NCBI RefSeq assembly: GCF_019655855.1
Contig: NZ_BPFX01000003.1
Coordinates: 496,001 to 560,000, forward strand
From: Pseudomonas paralcaligenes
Lineage (GTDB): Bacteria; Pseudomonadota; Gammaproteobacteria; Pseudomonadales; Pseudomonadaceae
Direction of reading: 5' to 3'
DNA: 64,000 nt
A program made the position numbers and the translations under genes. The notes beneath the pieces were generated by a model that had not been told where the DNA came from, searched no databases, and saw only the letters and a program-made list of their open reading frames with translations. The stretch's first letter is position 1. The number at the start of each line of letters is the position of its first letter. Positions 15,015 to 25,701 of this stretch are shown here, in pieces.

Positions 15015-17962
15015 CACATGCTTCCCAGGTGCAGGGTCGTGGACACGCGGTCGCCAGTGTCTTCCTTGTTCAGGCTGACATCGAGCAGGTAGATGCGCTG
15101 GTCCTCCAGGCCGCCGCGTTCCACGAGATAGTCCTTGATGCTGGCCGCCCTCGCTTGGCCCAGCCGGCGCAGCAGCAGCTCGCTGCTGGCCCAGGATTGC
15201 AGCACGGCGTCGCGCATTTTCTTCGTACGCTCCTCGTCCGGCAACTCGCGCCACTCCGCCGGCGGCTGCTGTTTCAGGCGGGCGCGGTAGATGCCCTCCA
15301 GCAGCGCGGGCTTGTCGTCCTCGTCGACCACCAGCAGGACGGGTTCGGCGGGCACCGTGTCGCCGCCGCGCTGCAGGATCTTGTACTGGGTGTTCTGGTA
15401 TTCCAGCTCCAGGCGCTTCTCCGCCAGCAGCGGTCCGTCGCCGGCCTGGGCGCTCACGCCCTCGACTTCCAGGCGTAGCACCGGGCGCTCCTTGAGCGCC
15501 GCGGCCAGGGTGTCCAGGGACTTCTGCGCCGCCTCGTCCAGCTCGCTGCTGCCGGCGGCGAACTGGACCTGGCTGAGGTCGGTGTCGCTGCCGCCGACCA
15601 GGCCGGCGATGAACTTGAAGGGCGCCTGGGCCGCGCGCAGCACCAGGTTGCGCAGGGTCTGCCAGACGATGGGCATGACGCTGAACTGCGGGTCGTTGAG
15701 GTTGCCCTGCACCGGCAGCTGGATGTCGATGTTGCCCTTGGTGTCCTTGAGCAGGGCCACCGCCAGGCGCACCGGCAGGTCCACGGCATCCTTGCTGTCG
15801 ACCTTCTCGCCCAACTGCAGGTCTTCCAGCAGCAGCTTGTTCTCGGCGTTGAGCTGGCCCTTCTCGATCCGGTAGTGCAGGTCGAGGTTCAGGCGACCCT
15901 TGCGGATACGGTAGCCGGCGAACTTGCCGGAGTAGGGGGTGAGGGTGGTCAGCTCGACGTTCTTGAAGCTGGTGGCGATGTCCAGGCTGTTCATCGGGTC
16001 GAACGGCGTCAGCTTGCCCTGGATGCTGACCGGCGCGTACTTGTCGACCTTACCCTTGACGTCGACGCTCGCCGCCTGCGGGCTCTGGTTGTCCAGGGTG
16101 CCGATGCGGCCGTCGAGCTGCTGGATGGCGGTGGCGAAGTTCGGCATCAGGCTGAAGTCGGCGAAGTTGGCCGAGCCGTTGCGGATGTCGATTCCGCCGA
16201 TGCGGATCGGCAGCGGCTTGCCGGCCTCGGCGGGCTTGGCTTCGGGCTCGGCGGGCTGGGCGATGATCAGGTCATTGACGTTGGTGGTCAGGTCTTCGTT
16301 GATGACGAAGCGGGCGTAGGGCTGCTGCAGATCGACCTTGCCGATCACCAGGCCTTCGCCGTGCCGGTAGTCCAGCCCCTCGACCACCAGTTGCTGCCAC
16401 TTGAGGAAGTCGCGGTTCTTCAGGGTATCCAGGGTGTGCAGCTGGTTGACCTCGGCCCGCCCGCTGATGCCGAAGGCCAGCGGTTCGACGCTTTTCAGCT
16501 CCACCGCCAGGTCGCTGCCGAGCGAGCCGCTGCGCAGCTCCAGGCGTACAAAGGGATCGATATAGGCCTGGGCCAGGCGCAGGTCGATGTCGCGAGTGGT
16601 CACCTGCAGGCTGGCCGTGGTCGGCTGCAGCTGGACCTGGCCCTCGGCCCCGATCCGGCCGCGCTTGTTCACCCCGGTGTCCAGCTTGAGGGCGAAGGGC
16701 GAGGTGCCCAGGCTGTCGAAGTCCTGGATGTCCAGGTTGAGCGGGGCCAGGTCGAGCTTGACCTCATCGGGGCCGGCGGCGCGGTCGGCCAGGTGGATCT
16801 GGTAGTCGCGCAGCTGCACGTCGCGCAGCAGCACCTGCCAGGGCTTGGCCGGCTCGTCCGGCGCCTGGGCGGTGGCCTGCGGCTCGGCTGCGGCTGCGGG
16901 TTCGGTGGCCGCCTCGCTGTCCGTGGCAGGCGGGGTGGCAGGTGTCTGCTCGGCTGAGGCATCGCTGGCGAACAGCTTCTGCCAGTCCAGCTGGCCATCT
17001 GCCTCGCGGGCGGCCCAGGTTTCCAGCTTCTGGCTGCGCACCTTGCCGACCGTCACCTGCTGTTTGGCCAGGTCCAGGCTGGCCTCGCTGACGTCCAGGC
17101 GTTCCAGGCGGGCCAGGGGCTTGCCGCTCGGGTCGTTGATGGCGAACGGCGCGACGCTGATGGCGACGTTCTGCAACTGCAGCTCGGTGCCTTTGGCCAG
17201 GTTCAGCACGTAGTCGCCGCTCAGGCTCAGGGTGCCCTTCTCTAGGGCCAGGGGCACGGCGTCGCGCACGTAGGGCCAGAAGCCCTTCATGTTGCCGTCG
17301 GTGACCTTGAGGCTGCCGCGAGAGGCGATCGGCGTCAGGCTGACCTGGCCCTGCCAGTCGATGCGCCCGCCGTAGGGGCCGGTGGCGACCATCTGCATGT
17401 CGGCGTTGTCGTCGGGCAGGGTGCTGAGGTTCTTCAGTTCGAGGTTGAGCGAGTCGTAGACGAACTCCACCGGCTCGCTGGGACGCAGGTCTTCGAAGTG
17501 CAAGCCGTTCTCGATCAGCGCGATGCGCCCGATGCGCAGGGGGAAGGGATCACTCGGCTCCTGCTCGGGCTTCGCCTCGCTGGGCGGCAGTTCGAACAGG
17601 CGGGTCAGGTTGAGCGTGCCGTCCTTGGCGAACAGCACCTCGGTGTGGGCCCGCTCCAGTTCCACCCGGGCCAGGTGCAGCGCGCCGCTCCACAGGCTGT
17701 CGAGCTGCAGGTCGGCATACAGGCGCTGGAAGGCGATCTGCGGCTTGTCGGCCTCGCCGATGTGCAGGCCCCAGAGCTGCAGCTCCAGGCTGAAGGGGTT
17801 GAGTTCGACGCGCTGCAGGCGCGCCGGCACGGTGGCCAGCTGGTCCAGTTGCTGGTTGGCGACGCGCAGGGCGATCCCCGGGAGGATCAGGAAGCCCAGC
17901 AGGCTGTAGAGGCCGAGCGCGATGGCGAGGGCGTAGGCGGCGCGTTTCAATCCTTTGGGCAT
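15014..17962 (-). CDS. Large DUF748 (AsmA-like) envelope protein
   Basis: This 982-residue protein has one N-terminal membrane anchor (AAYALAIALGLYSLLGFLILPG, about residues 7-28), followed by a very long beta-rich periplasmic part. That part has DUF748 repeats (LQRVELNPFSLELQLWGLHI; ELTTLTPYSGKFAGYRIRKG; GNIDIQLPVQGNLNDPQFSV). The C-terminus has an OmpA-like stretch VQFAAGSSELDEAAQKSLDT. AsmA-like proteins are proposed bridges for phospholipid or outer-membrane transport, so an envelope-assembly role is likely by family. A Glu/Ala/Pro-rich linker near residues 345-385 is low-complexity. It is coupled to the two DUF2845 genes. Confidence 0.9.
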   Translation of the reverse strand: MPKGLKRAAYALAIALGLYSLLGFLILPGIALRVANQQLDQLATVPARLQRVELNPFSLELQLWGLHIGEADKPQIAFQRLYADLQLDSLWSGALHLARVELERAHTEVLFAKDGTLNLTRLFELPPSEAKPEQEPSDPFPLRIGRIALIENGLHFEDLRPSEPVEFVYDSLNLELKNLSTLPDDNADMQMVATGPYGGRIDWQGQVSLTPIASRGSLKVTDGNMKGFWPYVRDAVPLALEKGTLSLSGDYVLNLAKGTELQLQNVAISVAPFAINDPSGKPLARLERLDVSEASLDLAKQQVTVGKVRSQKLETWAAREADGQLDWQKLFASDASAEQTPATPPATDSEAATEPAAAAEPQATAQAPDEPAKPWQVLLRDVQLRDYQIHLADRAAGPDEVKLDLAPLNLDIQDFDSLGTSPFALKLDTGVNKRGRIGAEGQVQLQPTTASLQVTTRDIDLRLAQAYIDPFVRLELRSGSLGSDLAVELKSVEPLAFGISGRAEVNQLHTLDTLKNRDFLKWQQLVVEGLDYRHGEGLVIGKVDLQQPYARFVINEDLTTNVNDLIIAQPAEPEAKPAEAGKPLPIRIGGIDIRNGSANFADFSLMPNFATAIQQLDGRIGTLDNQSPQAASVDVKGKVDKYAPVSIQGKLTPFDPMNSLDIATSFKNVELTTLTPYSGKFAGYRIRKGRLNLDLHYRIEKGQLNAENKLLLEDLQLGEKVDSKDAVDLPVRLAVALLKDTKGNIDIQLPVQGNLNDPQFSVMPIVWQTLRNLVLRAAQAPFKFIAGLVGGSDTDLSQVQFAAGSSELDEAAQKSLDTLAAALKERPVLRLEVEGVSAQAGDGPLLAEKRLELEYQNTQYKILQRGGDTVPAEPVLLVVDEDDKPALLEGIYRARLKQQPPAEWRELPDEERTKKMRDAVLQSWASSELLLRRLGQARAASIKDYLVERGGLEDQRIYLLDVSLNKEDTGDRVSTTLHLGSM

Positions 17963-18050
17963 GGGGCTGCATATCTTCCGGGCCAAGACGCCTGGAGTAT
18001 GGCATGGGCCGTCGGGCTTTGTGGGCCAGCACTGTGCCCTCTCGGTCGAT

Positions 18051-19073
18051 TCAGAAGCGCAGGACCAGGGTCTTCAGCGGCGGCTGGCCATCGTGCGAGG
18101 GGAAGTCGGCGGCCGGTCGGAGCTGTTCCCATTCGCGCACCGGGCGGCCGAGCTTTTCGGCGCAGCGCAGCACCTGGGGGCGCCATTCGTCCATCGGCAC
18201 CTTCGCCAGGTTGTTGCAGCAGATCAGCACGCCGTCGTCCGCGGTGGCGAGGATCGCCGGCTTGAGCAGGCTCTGGTAGTCGCGCAGCAGGTCGACGGTG
18301 CCGAAGGCGCTCTTGGCCCAGGCCGGCGGGTCGAGCAGCACCAGATCGAAGCGGCGTTGCTCCAGGCGCGGATAGCTCGGCAGCTTGTGTCCGCGGCGTG
18401 TAGCCACCGGGAGACCGGCCAGTTGGCGGATGGCCGGGAAGTAGTCGGACTGCACGAAGTCCATCGCCAGCCCCGGATTGAGTGCCAGGTTTTCCCGGCC
18501 CACCGCCAGGTTGCCCTCGGCGAAGTCCAGATTGAGGACCTCGCGCGCACCGCCGGCGGCGGCACAGAGGCCGACGCCGCAGGTGTAGGCGAACAGGTTG
18601 AGGACGCTCCTGCCGGCGCTGTTGCGCTTCACCCAGCCCCGCGCCTCGCGCAGGTCGAGGAACAGCAGCGGGTCCTGGCCGGGGTGGCGGCCGCGCACCC
18701 GGTAGTCGAGGCCCCATTCCCGGCCGATCAGGTCTTCCAGGGCCTTGGGCGTGGCCTGGTACACCGTGTCGCGGCGGTCGACCCGCGAGTTGCCACCGGA
18801 GCGGTCGTTGTAGACCAGGCGCAGCTCGGCGCCGAGGCGTTCGTTGATGGTGGCGTGCAGATCGAGCAGCGCATCGCGTTCCAGCGGCTGGTGGAAGCTC
18901 TGCACCATCAGCTGCGGGCCGTAACGGTCGGCGGTGAGGCCGGGGATGCCTTCCTGGCTGCCGTGGAACAGGCGGTAGCAGTCGGTGCCCTGGCCGTGCA
19001 GCTCGTCGAGCAGCGGTCGGCGGGCGTCGAGGGCGGCGCGCAGCGCCTGAGCGAGGGAGGACATGCGCGGCAT
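18051..19073 (-). CDS. RlmI-like class I SAM-dependent rRNA methyltransferase
   Basis: The 340-residue protein belongs to the RlmI/RlmK group of 23S rRNA cytosine methyltransferases. It has an N-terminal PUA-adjacent region and a Rossmann domain with SVLNLFAYTCGVGLCAAAGGA as the SAM loop and FDLVLLDPPAWAKSAFG as the catalytic PP motif. The exact target is not shown by sequence. It may begin at ATG 19073 or at ATG 19064 (MSSLAQ). The upstream hairpin belongs to the thiolase gene, so this gene needs its own promoter in the 30-base gap or reads through. Confidence 0.88.
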   Translation of the reverse strand: MPRMSSLAQALRAALDARRPLLDELHGQGTDCYRLFHGSQEGIPGLTADRYGPQLMVQSFHQPLERDALLDLHATINERLGAELRLVYNDRSGGNSRVDRRDTVYQATPKALEDLIGREWGLDYRVRGRHPGQDPLLFLDLREARGWVKRNSAGRSVLNLFAYTCGVGLCAAAGGAREVLNLDFAEGNLAVGRENLALNPGLAMDFVQSDYFPAIRQLAGLPVATRRGHKLPSYPRLEQRRFDLVLLDPPAWAKSAFGTVDLLRDYQSLLKPAILATADDGVLICCNNLAKVPMDEWRPQVLRCAEKLGRPVREWEQLRPAADFPSHDGQPPLKTLVLRF

Positions 19074-19104
19074 CTCGGGTCGGAAGGGGCGCGCAGTCTA
19101 CCAA

Positions 19105-19130
19105 GAAAAACGCCGGCTCTCGGCCGGCGC
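19105..19130 (-). terminator. Terminator of the thiolase gene
   Basis: Read on the minus strand, CGCCGGC and GCCGGCG enclose a short loop and are followed by TTTTTC. It lies 75 bases beyond the thiolase stop. Confidence 0.85.
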
Positions 19131-19151
19131 GTTCTGGGTGTTGGTGAGTCG

Positions 19152-19201
19152 GTAGGGCGGGTGAACCCGCGAGGGGCACGCGTGGGTTTCACCCGCCCTA
19201 C
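19152..19201. repeat. Inverted repeat, GTAGGGCGGGTGAAACCCGCG family
   Basis: GTAGGGCGGGTGAACCCGCG at 19152 faces CGTGGGTTTCACCCGCCCTA plus C ending at 19201. The same family recurs at 62595-62646, so it is a dispersed element. Its last base abuts the thiolase stop codon. Confidence 0.86.
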
Positions 19202-19203
19202 GG

Positions 19204-20385
19204 TCAGGCCCGCTCGATGGCCAGGGCCACGCCCTGGCCGCCGCCGATGCACAGGGTGGCCAGGCCCTTCTTGGCGTCGCGCTTGAGCATTTCATGCAGC
19301 AGGGTGACCAGCACGCGGCAGCCGGAGGCGCCGATGGGGTGGCCGAGGGCGATGGCGCCGCCGTTGACGTTGACCTTGGCCGCGTCCCAGCCCAGTTCCT
19401 TGCCTACCGACAGGGCCTGGGCGGCGAAGGCCTCGTTGGCCTCGATCAGGTCGAGGTCGGCCAGTTGCCAGCCGGCCTTGTCCAGGCAGCGGCGGGTGGC
19501 CGAGACCGGGCCGATGCCCATGATCGCCGGGTCGACCCCGGCGCTGGCGTAGGCGGCGATCTTCGCCAGCACCGGCAGACCGAGCGCCTTGGCCTTGTCT
19601 GCACTCATCAGCAGCACGGCGGCGGCGCCGTCGTTGAGGGTGGAGGCGTTGCCGGCGGTGACGCAGCCGTCCTTGCGGAAGGCCGGGCGCAGCTTGGCCA
19701 GGCTCTCGGCGGTGGTGCCGGCGCGCGGCTGTTCGTCGGTGTCGAAGACCTTCGGCTCGCCCTTCTTCTGCGGGATGGCGATCGGCGTGATCTCGTCACG
19801 GAAGCGGCCCGACTCGATGGCGGCCAGGGCCTTGCGCTGGGATTCGGCGGAGAAGGCGTCCTGCTCCTCGCGGCTGAGGCCGTACTTGTCCACCAGGTTT
19901 TCGGCGGTGATGCCCATGTGGTAGTCGTTGAAGGCGTCCCACAGGCCGTCTGTGATCATGCTGTCGATCACCTGGGCGTGGCCCATGCGCAGGCCGGTGC
20001 GCGCGCCGGGCATGACGTAGGGCGCCAGGCTCATGCTCTCCTGGCCGCCGGCGATGACCACGTCGGCGTCGCCGCAGCGGATCGCCTGGGCGCCCAGGTG
20101 CAGGGCCTTGAGGCCGGAACCGCAGACCTTGTTCAGGGTCAGCGCCGGCACGGCATGGGGCAGGCCGGCCTGGATCGCGGCCTGGCGGGCGGGGTTCTGG
20201 CCCGCGCCGGCGGTCAGCACGTGGCCGAGGATCACTTCGTCGACCTGAGCGCCGTCCAGGCCGGTCTGCTCCAGCAGGCGGCGGATCACCGCGGCGCCCA
20301 GCTCGACGGCGGGCACGCCGGCCAGCGAACCCTGGAAGCTGCCGATGGCGGTGCGGGTGGCGGCGACAATGACGACTTCTTGCAT
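19204..20385 (-). CDS. Acetyl-CoA C-acetyltransferase (thiolase)
   Basis: The 393-residue thiolase condenses two acetyl-CoA, or cleaves acetoacetyl-CoA. Catalytic elements are all present: the nucleophile Cys in [16 protein letters not shown] (about residue 89), ANEAFAAQ, the His of [15 protein letters not shown], and the second Cys in LCIGGGQG near the C-terminus. The length is normal for an AtoB/PhbA type enzyme. Neighbours give no polyhydroxyalkanoate or ketone context, so the physiological direction is unclear. Confidence 0.95.
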   Translation of the reverse strand: MQEVVIVAATRTAIGSFQGSLAGVPAVELGAAVIRRLLEQTGLDGAQVDEVILGHVLTAGAGQNPARQAAIQAGLPHAVPALTLNKVCGSGLKALHLGAQAIRCGDADVVIAGGQESMSLAPYVMPGARTGLRMGHAQVIDSMITDGLWDAFNDYHMGITAENLVDKYGLSREEQDAFSAESQRKALAAIESGRFRDEITPIAIPQKKGEPKVFDTDEQPRAGTTAESLAKLRPAFRKDGCVTAGNASTLNDGAAAVLLMSADKAKALGLPVLAKIAAYASAGVDPAIMGIGPVSATRRCLDKAGWQLADLDLIEANEAFAAQALSVGKELGWDAAKVNVNGGAIALGHPIGASGCRVLVTLLHEMLKRDAKKGLATLCIGGGQGVALAIERA

Positions 20386-20479
20386 GGTGGGCTCCTCGGA
20401 ATCGGGCGCGCGGTGGGCGCGACGGGGGCGTTATGTTGGCATAGCCGATTCGCCCCCGGCCAGTGCGCGAACCGACTGG

Positions 20480-21358
20480 TCAGTCCCGCGGCGGCAGGCC
20501 CATGCGCTGGCGGGCCCGGTGCACCGCGCCGCCGCGCACGGCCCAGCGCAGGGTCGGCGCCAGGCCGTTCACGCCCGCGCGGATGGCCCGGCTGCGCACG
20601 GGATCGATCCGTTCGCCGAGCAGGTCCTGGGCCCAGCCTGGCAGCAGGTCGACGCCGGCCTGCATCAGCAGCTTGCCCACCGGCACGGCCAGCGCGCTGG
20701 GGGCCGGGGCGCCGCGCAGGATGCGCAGGATTTCCCGCGAGCGTTCGTCGCACAGCAGTTGCGGGCGCACGCCCTCGAGGTAAGCGGCGACCTCGGCGCG
20801 CGAGCGCGGCACGCCTTCGGCGCCCAGGCGCTCGGCGATCAGCGCCACTTCGGCGTAGTAGCGGTCCTGGTCCGCCTCGCTCAGCGCGGGATTGCGGTAG
20901 CGCAGGTGGGCGGCGAGGAAGCTGGAGACTTCGGCCACGTGTACCCAGGTCAGCAGGGCCGGGTCGCTGGCGGCGTAGGGGCGGCCGTCCGGCGCGGTGC
21001 CAACCACGCGCAGGTGGATGGTGCGCACCTTGTCGATCAGCCATTCGGCGTCGCGCCGGGAGGCGAAGGTGGTGCCGGAGATGAACTGGCCGGTGCGGCG
21101 CAGGCGGCCGATCAGGTCCTCGCGGAAGTTCGAGTGGTCCCACACTCCGGCCAGGGCCAGCGGGTGCAGGGCCTGCATCAGCAGCGCGCAGATGCCGCCG
21201 ACCATCATGCTGGTGAAGTCGCCGTGGACCCGCCAGCACACGGCGTCCGGGCCGAACAGGCCGGGGTCGCCCTGGGGCTGGCTGAAGTCGATCTGGCCGA
21301 GGGCGATGCCGCTGAGGCCGAGGACCTGGGCTTCGATGCGGCGGCGGAGGAATTCCAC
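20480..21358 (-). CDS. DUF2236 / MpaB-family oxygenase-like protein
   Basis: The 292-residue protein matches the DUF2236 family, which contains mycophenolic acid pathway MpaB and latex-clearing Lcp-like oxygenases. Typical motifs are VHGDFTSMMVGGICALLMQALHPLALAGV, a conserved HSNFREDLIGRL, TIHLRVVG and WVHVAEVSSFL. Such proteins are heme-dependent oxygenases where tested; the substrate here is unknown. I choose GTG 21358, which has TTGAGG at proper distance, over a TTG at 21379 lacking a ribosome site. Confidence 0.82.
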   Translation of the reverse strand: MEFLRRRIEAQVLGLSGIALGQIDFSQPQGDPGLFGPDAVCWRVHGDFTSMMVGGICALLMQALHPLALAGVWDHSNFREDLIGRLRRTGQFISGTTFASRRDAEWLIDKVRTIHLRVVGTAPDGRPYAASDPALLTWVHVAEVSSFLAAHLRYRNPALSEADQDRYYAEVALIAERLGAEGVPRSRAEVAAYLEGVRPQLLCDERSREILRILRGAPAPSALAVPVGKLLMQAGVDLLPGWAQDLLGERIDPVRSRAIRAGVNGLAPTLRWAVRGGAVHRARQRMGLPPRD

Positions 21359-21370
21359 GAGAGCAGCCTC

Positions 21371-21485
21371 AAGTTGCAAGCCGCAAGCGGCAAGTAAGAG
21401 CGAAAGCCTAACCGAGTCGATCCGGCTCTCATACTGGCTCGCTTGCAGCTTGCAGCTTGCAGCTTGCAGCTTGCAGCTTGCAGCT
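21371..21485. repeat. Heptanucleotide tandem repeat (GCTTGCA)n and related sequence
   Basis: From 21441 to 21485 the heptamer GCTTGCA repeats about 6.4 times without error, right up to the acsA stop codon. A degenerate relative (AAGTTGCAAGCCGCAAGC) lies at 21371-21395. Seven-base perfect repeats like this expand and contract by slippage. It is entirely noncoding. Confidence 0.9.
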
Positions 21486-23423
<1,938 letters not shown>

Positions 23424-23502
23424 GGCGGGAATCCTTCTTATTGTTGAGCCGCAATGCCGAGCAGGGTGGACCAGGCAACTGCCCGGTTCAAGTGCCGGCG
23501 CC

Positions 23503-24555
23503 TCAGTGCGGCATGCGCGGGTACTCGAGCTGTTGAACCACCAGGCGCTCGGTCGCCGCTCCATAGCGTTCGGCAATGTCGCGCAGGGCCAGTTCCAGGC
23601 TGGCCATCGTCGTTGCGTGCGGGGCGGGCTCGGGCGGCAGCAGTTCGACGCTCGCCTGCCGTGGCAACAGTAGCAGGCCTGCACGGCCACGCACGGGGCC
23701 GGGCGCCACGGCCAGCACCTCGCTGCGGAAGGTGCGGCCGTAGGCGTCGGCACGCAGGGCCAGCGCCGCTTCGTCGAAGCCGTCGGCGACGACCAGGCCG
23801 ATGCGCTGGTGCCGCCAGAAGGCCAGCCAGTTGCCGGCCACCGTCAGGTAGTCGTCAGCGGTGAAACCGAAGTTCGCACTGGCGTGGTCTGGCGACCAGT
23901 CGTCCACGCCCAGTTCGCGTGCCAGCCGTTCGGCCCGCGGCGTGCCGGCGATGGCCTCGACCAGGGCCAGGCTCAACGGCACGGCGGCGCTGATGCCGGC
24001 GCTGCTGACGATGCGGCCGTCCACCACGTAGCGGCGGTCGTCCTGCCAGCGGGTCTCGGGGAACCCCTTCTCGCGGTCCTCGCGCGAGTACCAGTGGCCC
24101 GTGGCGCGTCGCCCCTGCAGCAGGCCGGCGTGGCCGAGCAGCAGCACACCGTCGCAGATGGCCACCAGGGTCGCCCCCTTGGTCGCCTGCTCGGCCAGCC
24201 AGGCGGTCAGGCGCGGGTCGTCGCTGTGGTGTACGGCGGGCACTATCAGATAGTCCGCGCCCTCGGGGTGGTTGCGGTCGAACTCGGCGAGGCTGGCCTG
24301 CGCCTGGATGCGCAGGGCCGGCATCATCTCGATGGGGCCGGCGTCGCGGCCCAGCGCCACCAGATCGGCTACGCCGGCGCGACCGAGAATGCCGTAGGGC
24401 ACCAGGTAATCGGCCAGTTCGGTCATGCGGTTGTCGCCGACCACCGCCACCAGCGGGCGCTCGCGACCGAAGCGAGGCTCGTGGGGCGGCAGACGCTCGT
24501 CGGCCGGGGCGATCAGCGGTAACAGCAGGAGCAAGGCGAGCAGGGCAGGGCGCAT
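23503..24555 (-). CDS. Exported DJ-1/PfpI-family protein
   Basis: The 350-residue protein has a signal peptide ([16 protein letters not shown]), followed by a DJ-1/PfpI (class I glutamine amidotransferase-like) domain. The nucleophile elbow [19 protein letters not shown] holds the expected Cys. A second half (about residues 230-350) looks like a divergent repeat ([20 protein letters not shown]). Homologues are annotated as DJ-1/PfpI or as AraC-like sensor proteins; enzymatic activity is unproven. It lies divergent from a GlxA-type AraC regulator that carries its own DJ-1 domain, separated by about 108 bases, so the pair is probably functionally linked. Confidence 0.85.
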   Translation of the reverse strand: MRPALLALLLLLPLIAPADERLPPHEPRFGRERPLVAVVGDNRMTELADYLVPYGILGRAGVADLVALGRDAGPIEMMPALRIQAQASLAEFDRNHPEGADYLIVPAVHHSDDPRLTAWLAEQATKGATLVAICDGVLLLGHAGLLQGRRATGHWYSREDREKGFPETRWQDDRRYVVDGRIVSSAGISAAVPLSLALVEAIAGTPRAERLARELGVDDWSPDHASANFGFTADDYLTVAGNWLAFWRHQRIGLVVADGFDEAALALRADAYGRTFRSEVLAVAPGPVRGRAGLLLLPRQASVELLPPEPAPHATTMASLELALRDIAERYGAATERLVVQQLEYPRMPH

Positions 24556-24663
24556 GGTGAGGCTCCACGGGGAAGGCGTTGGCGTTGCAGTCTGCGCCGG
24601 CACGTATTGGCGTGAATGACAACCATGGATGAAAATCTGCCAACCCCTCCCGAGAGCTGCGCC

Positions 24664-25701
24664 ATGTCATCGCCCCACGAAGTTCTGTTGCTGGTGTTTC
24701 CCGGCTTCCAGTTGCTCGATGCCAGTGGTCCGGCCGAGGTGTTCGCCGCGGCCAACGACTTGCAGGGGTGGCCCTTGTACCGCTTGCGCCTGATCTCGCA
24801 GGAGGGCGGCCTGGTGGCGTCGTCCTCGGGCCTAGCCATGCACACCGAGCCGATGCCGGTGGCGGAGACGCTGGAGGGTTGCACCCTGCTGGTCAGCGGT
24901 GGTTTCGGTGTGCAGCAGGCCATGGGGCGTGGCCTGCTGGCGGCATGGCTGAAACGGGTGGCGCCGTGCCTGGCGCGCTGCGGCTCGGTGTGCACCGGCG
25001 CCTTCCTGCTGGCCCAGGCCGGGTTGCTCGACGGGCGCCGCGCCGCCACCCACTGGCGCTATGCCGAGCTGCTGCAGCGGCTGTTTCCACGGGTGCAGGT
25101 CGAGGCGGATGCGCTGTTCGTCGAGGAGGATCGGTTGTTCAGTTCGGCCGGCGTCAGTTCCGGCATCGACCTGTGCCTGGCCCTGCTGGAGGCCGACCAT
25201 GGCCGCGAACTGGCGCTGCAGGTGGCCAAGGGACTGGTGGTGCATCTGCGCCGCAGTGGCGGCCAGCGCCAATTCAGCGCCGAGCTGCTGGCCCAGGCGG
25301 CCGCGCCGGGTGGCGTGGTCGAAGGCCTGGTGACGTGGCTGCACGAACATCTGCACGAGGCGCTGGATGTCGAGCGGATGGCGGCGGCGCTGTCGCTGTC
25401 GCCGCGCAGTCTGCATCGGCATTGCCAGGCCGAACTGGGCCAGACCCCGGCGCGCCTGCTGTTGCAGTTGCGCCTGGAACGGGCCTGTCGCCTGTTGGAG
25501 AACGGCGCGCCCTCGCTGAAGCGGGTGGCGCAGCAGACCGGCTTCGCCAGCGAGTACAACCTGCGGCGTGCCTTCCTGCAGTCGCTGGGCATCGCGCCCA
25601 GCGACTATCGGGCGCGCTTCAGCCGCGGTGACGGCCGCGGAAGAAGTCGATCAGGCCCTGGGTCGAGGGGTCCTCGGCCGGCGGCTGGTCCCAGCCGGTG
25701 A
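24664..25701 (+). CDS. GlxA-family AraC-type transcriptional regulator
   Basis: The 345-residue regulator has an N-terminal DJ-1/PfpI-like domain ([21 protein letters not shown]; the elbow [19 protein letters not shown]) and a C-terminal AraC helix-turn-helix ([42 protein letters not shown]). GlxA-type proteins sense small metabolites, but the ligand here is unknown. ATG 24664 follows GAGAGCTGCG; upstream ATGs at 24616 and 24625 are possible. The last 83 bases overlap the 3' end of pgi on the other strand, adding a basic tail ([16 protein letters not shown]) after the HTH. Confidence 0.9.
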   Translation: MSSPHEVLLLVFPGFQLLDASGPAEVFAAANDLQGWPLYRLRLISQEGGLVASSSGLAMHTEPMPVAETLEGCTLLVSGGFGVQQAMGRGLLAAWLKRVAPCLARCGSVCTGAFLLAQAGLLDGRRAATHWRYAELLQRLFPRVQVEADALFVEEDRLFSSAGVSSGIDLCLALLEADHGRELALQVAKGLVVHLRRSGGQRQFSAELLAQAAAPGGVVEGLVTWLHEHLHEALDVERMAAALSLSPRSLHRHCQAELGQTPARLLLQLRLERACRLLENGAPSLKRVAQQTGFASEYNLRRAFLQSLGIAPSDYRARFSRGDGRGRSRSGPGSRGPRPAAGPSR

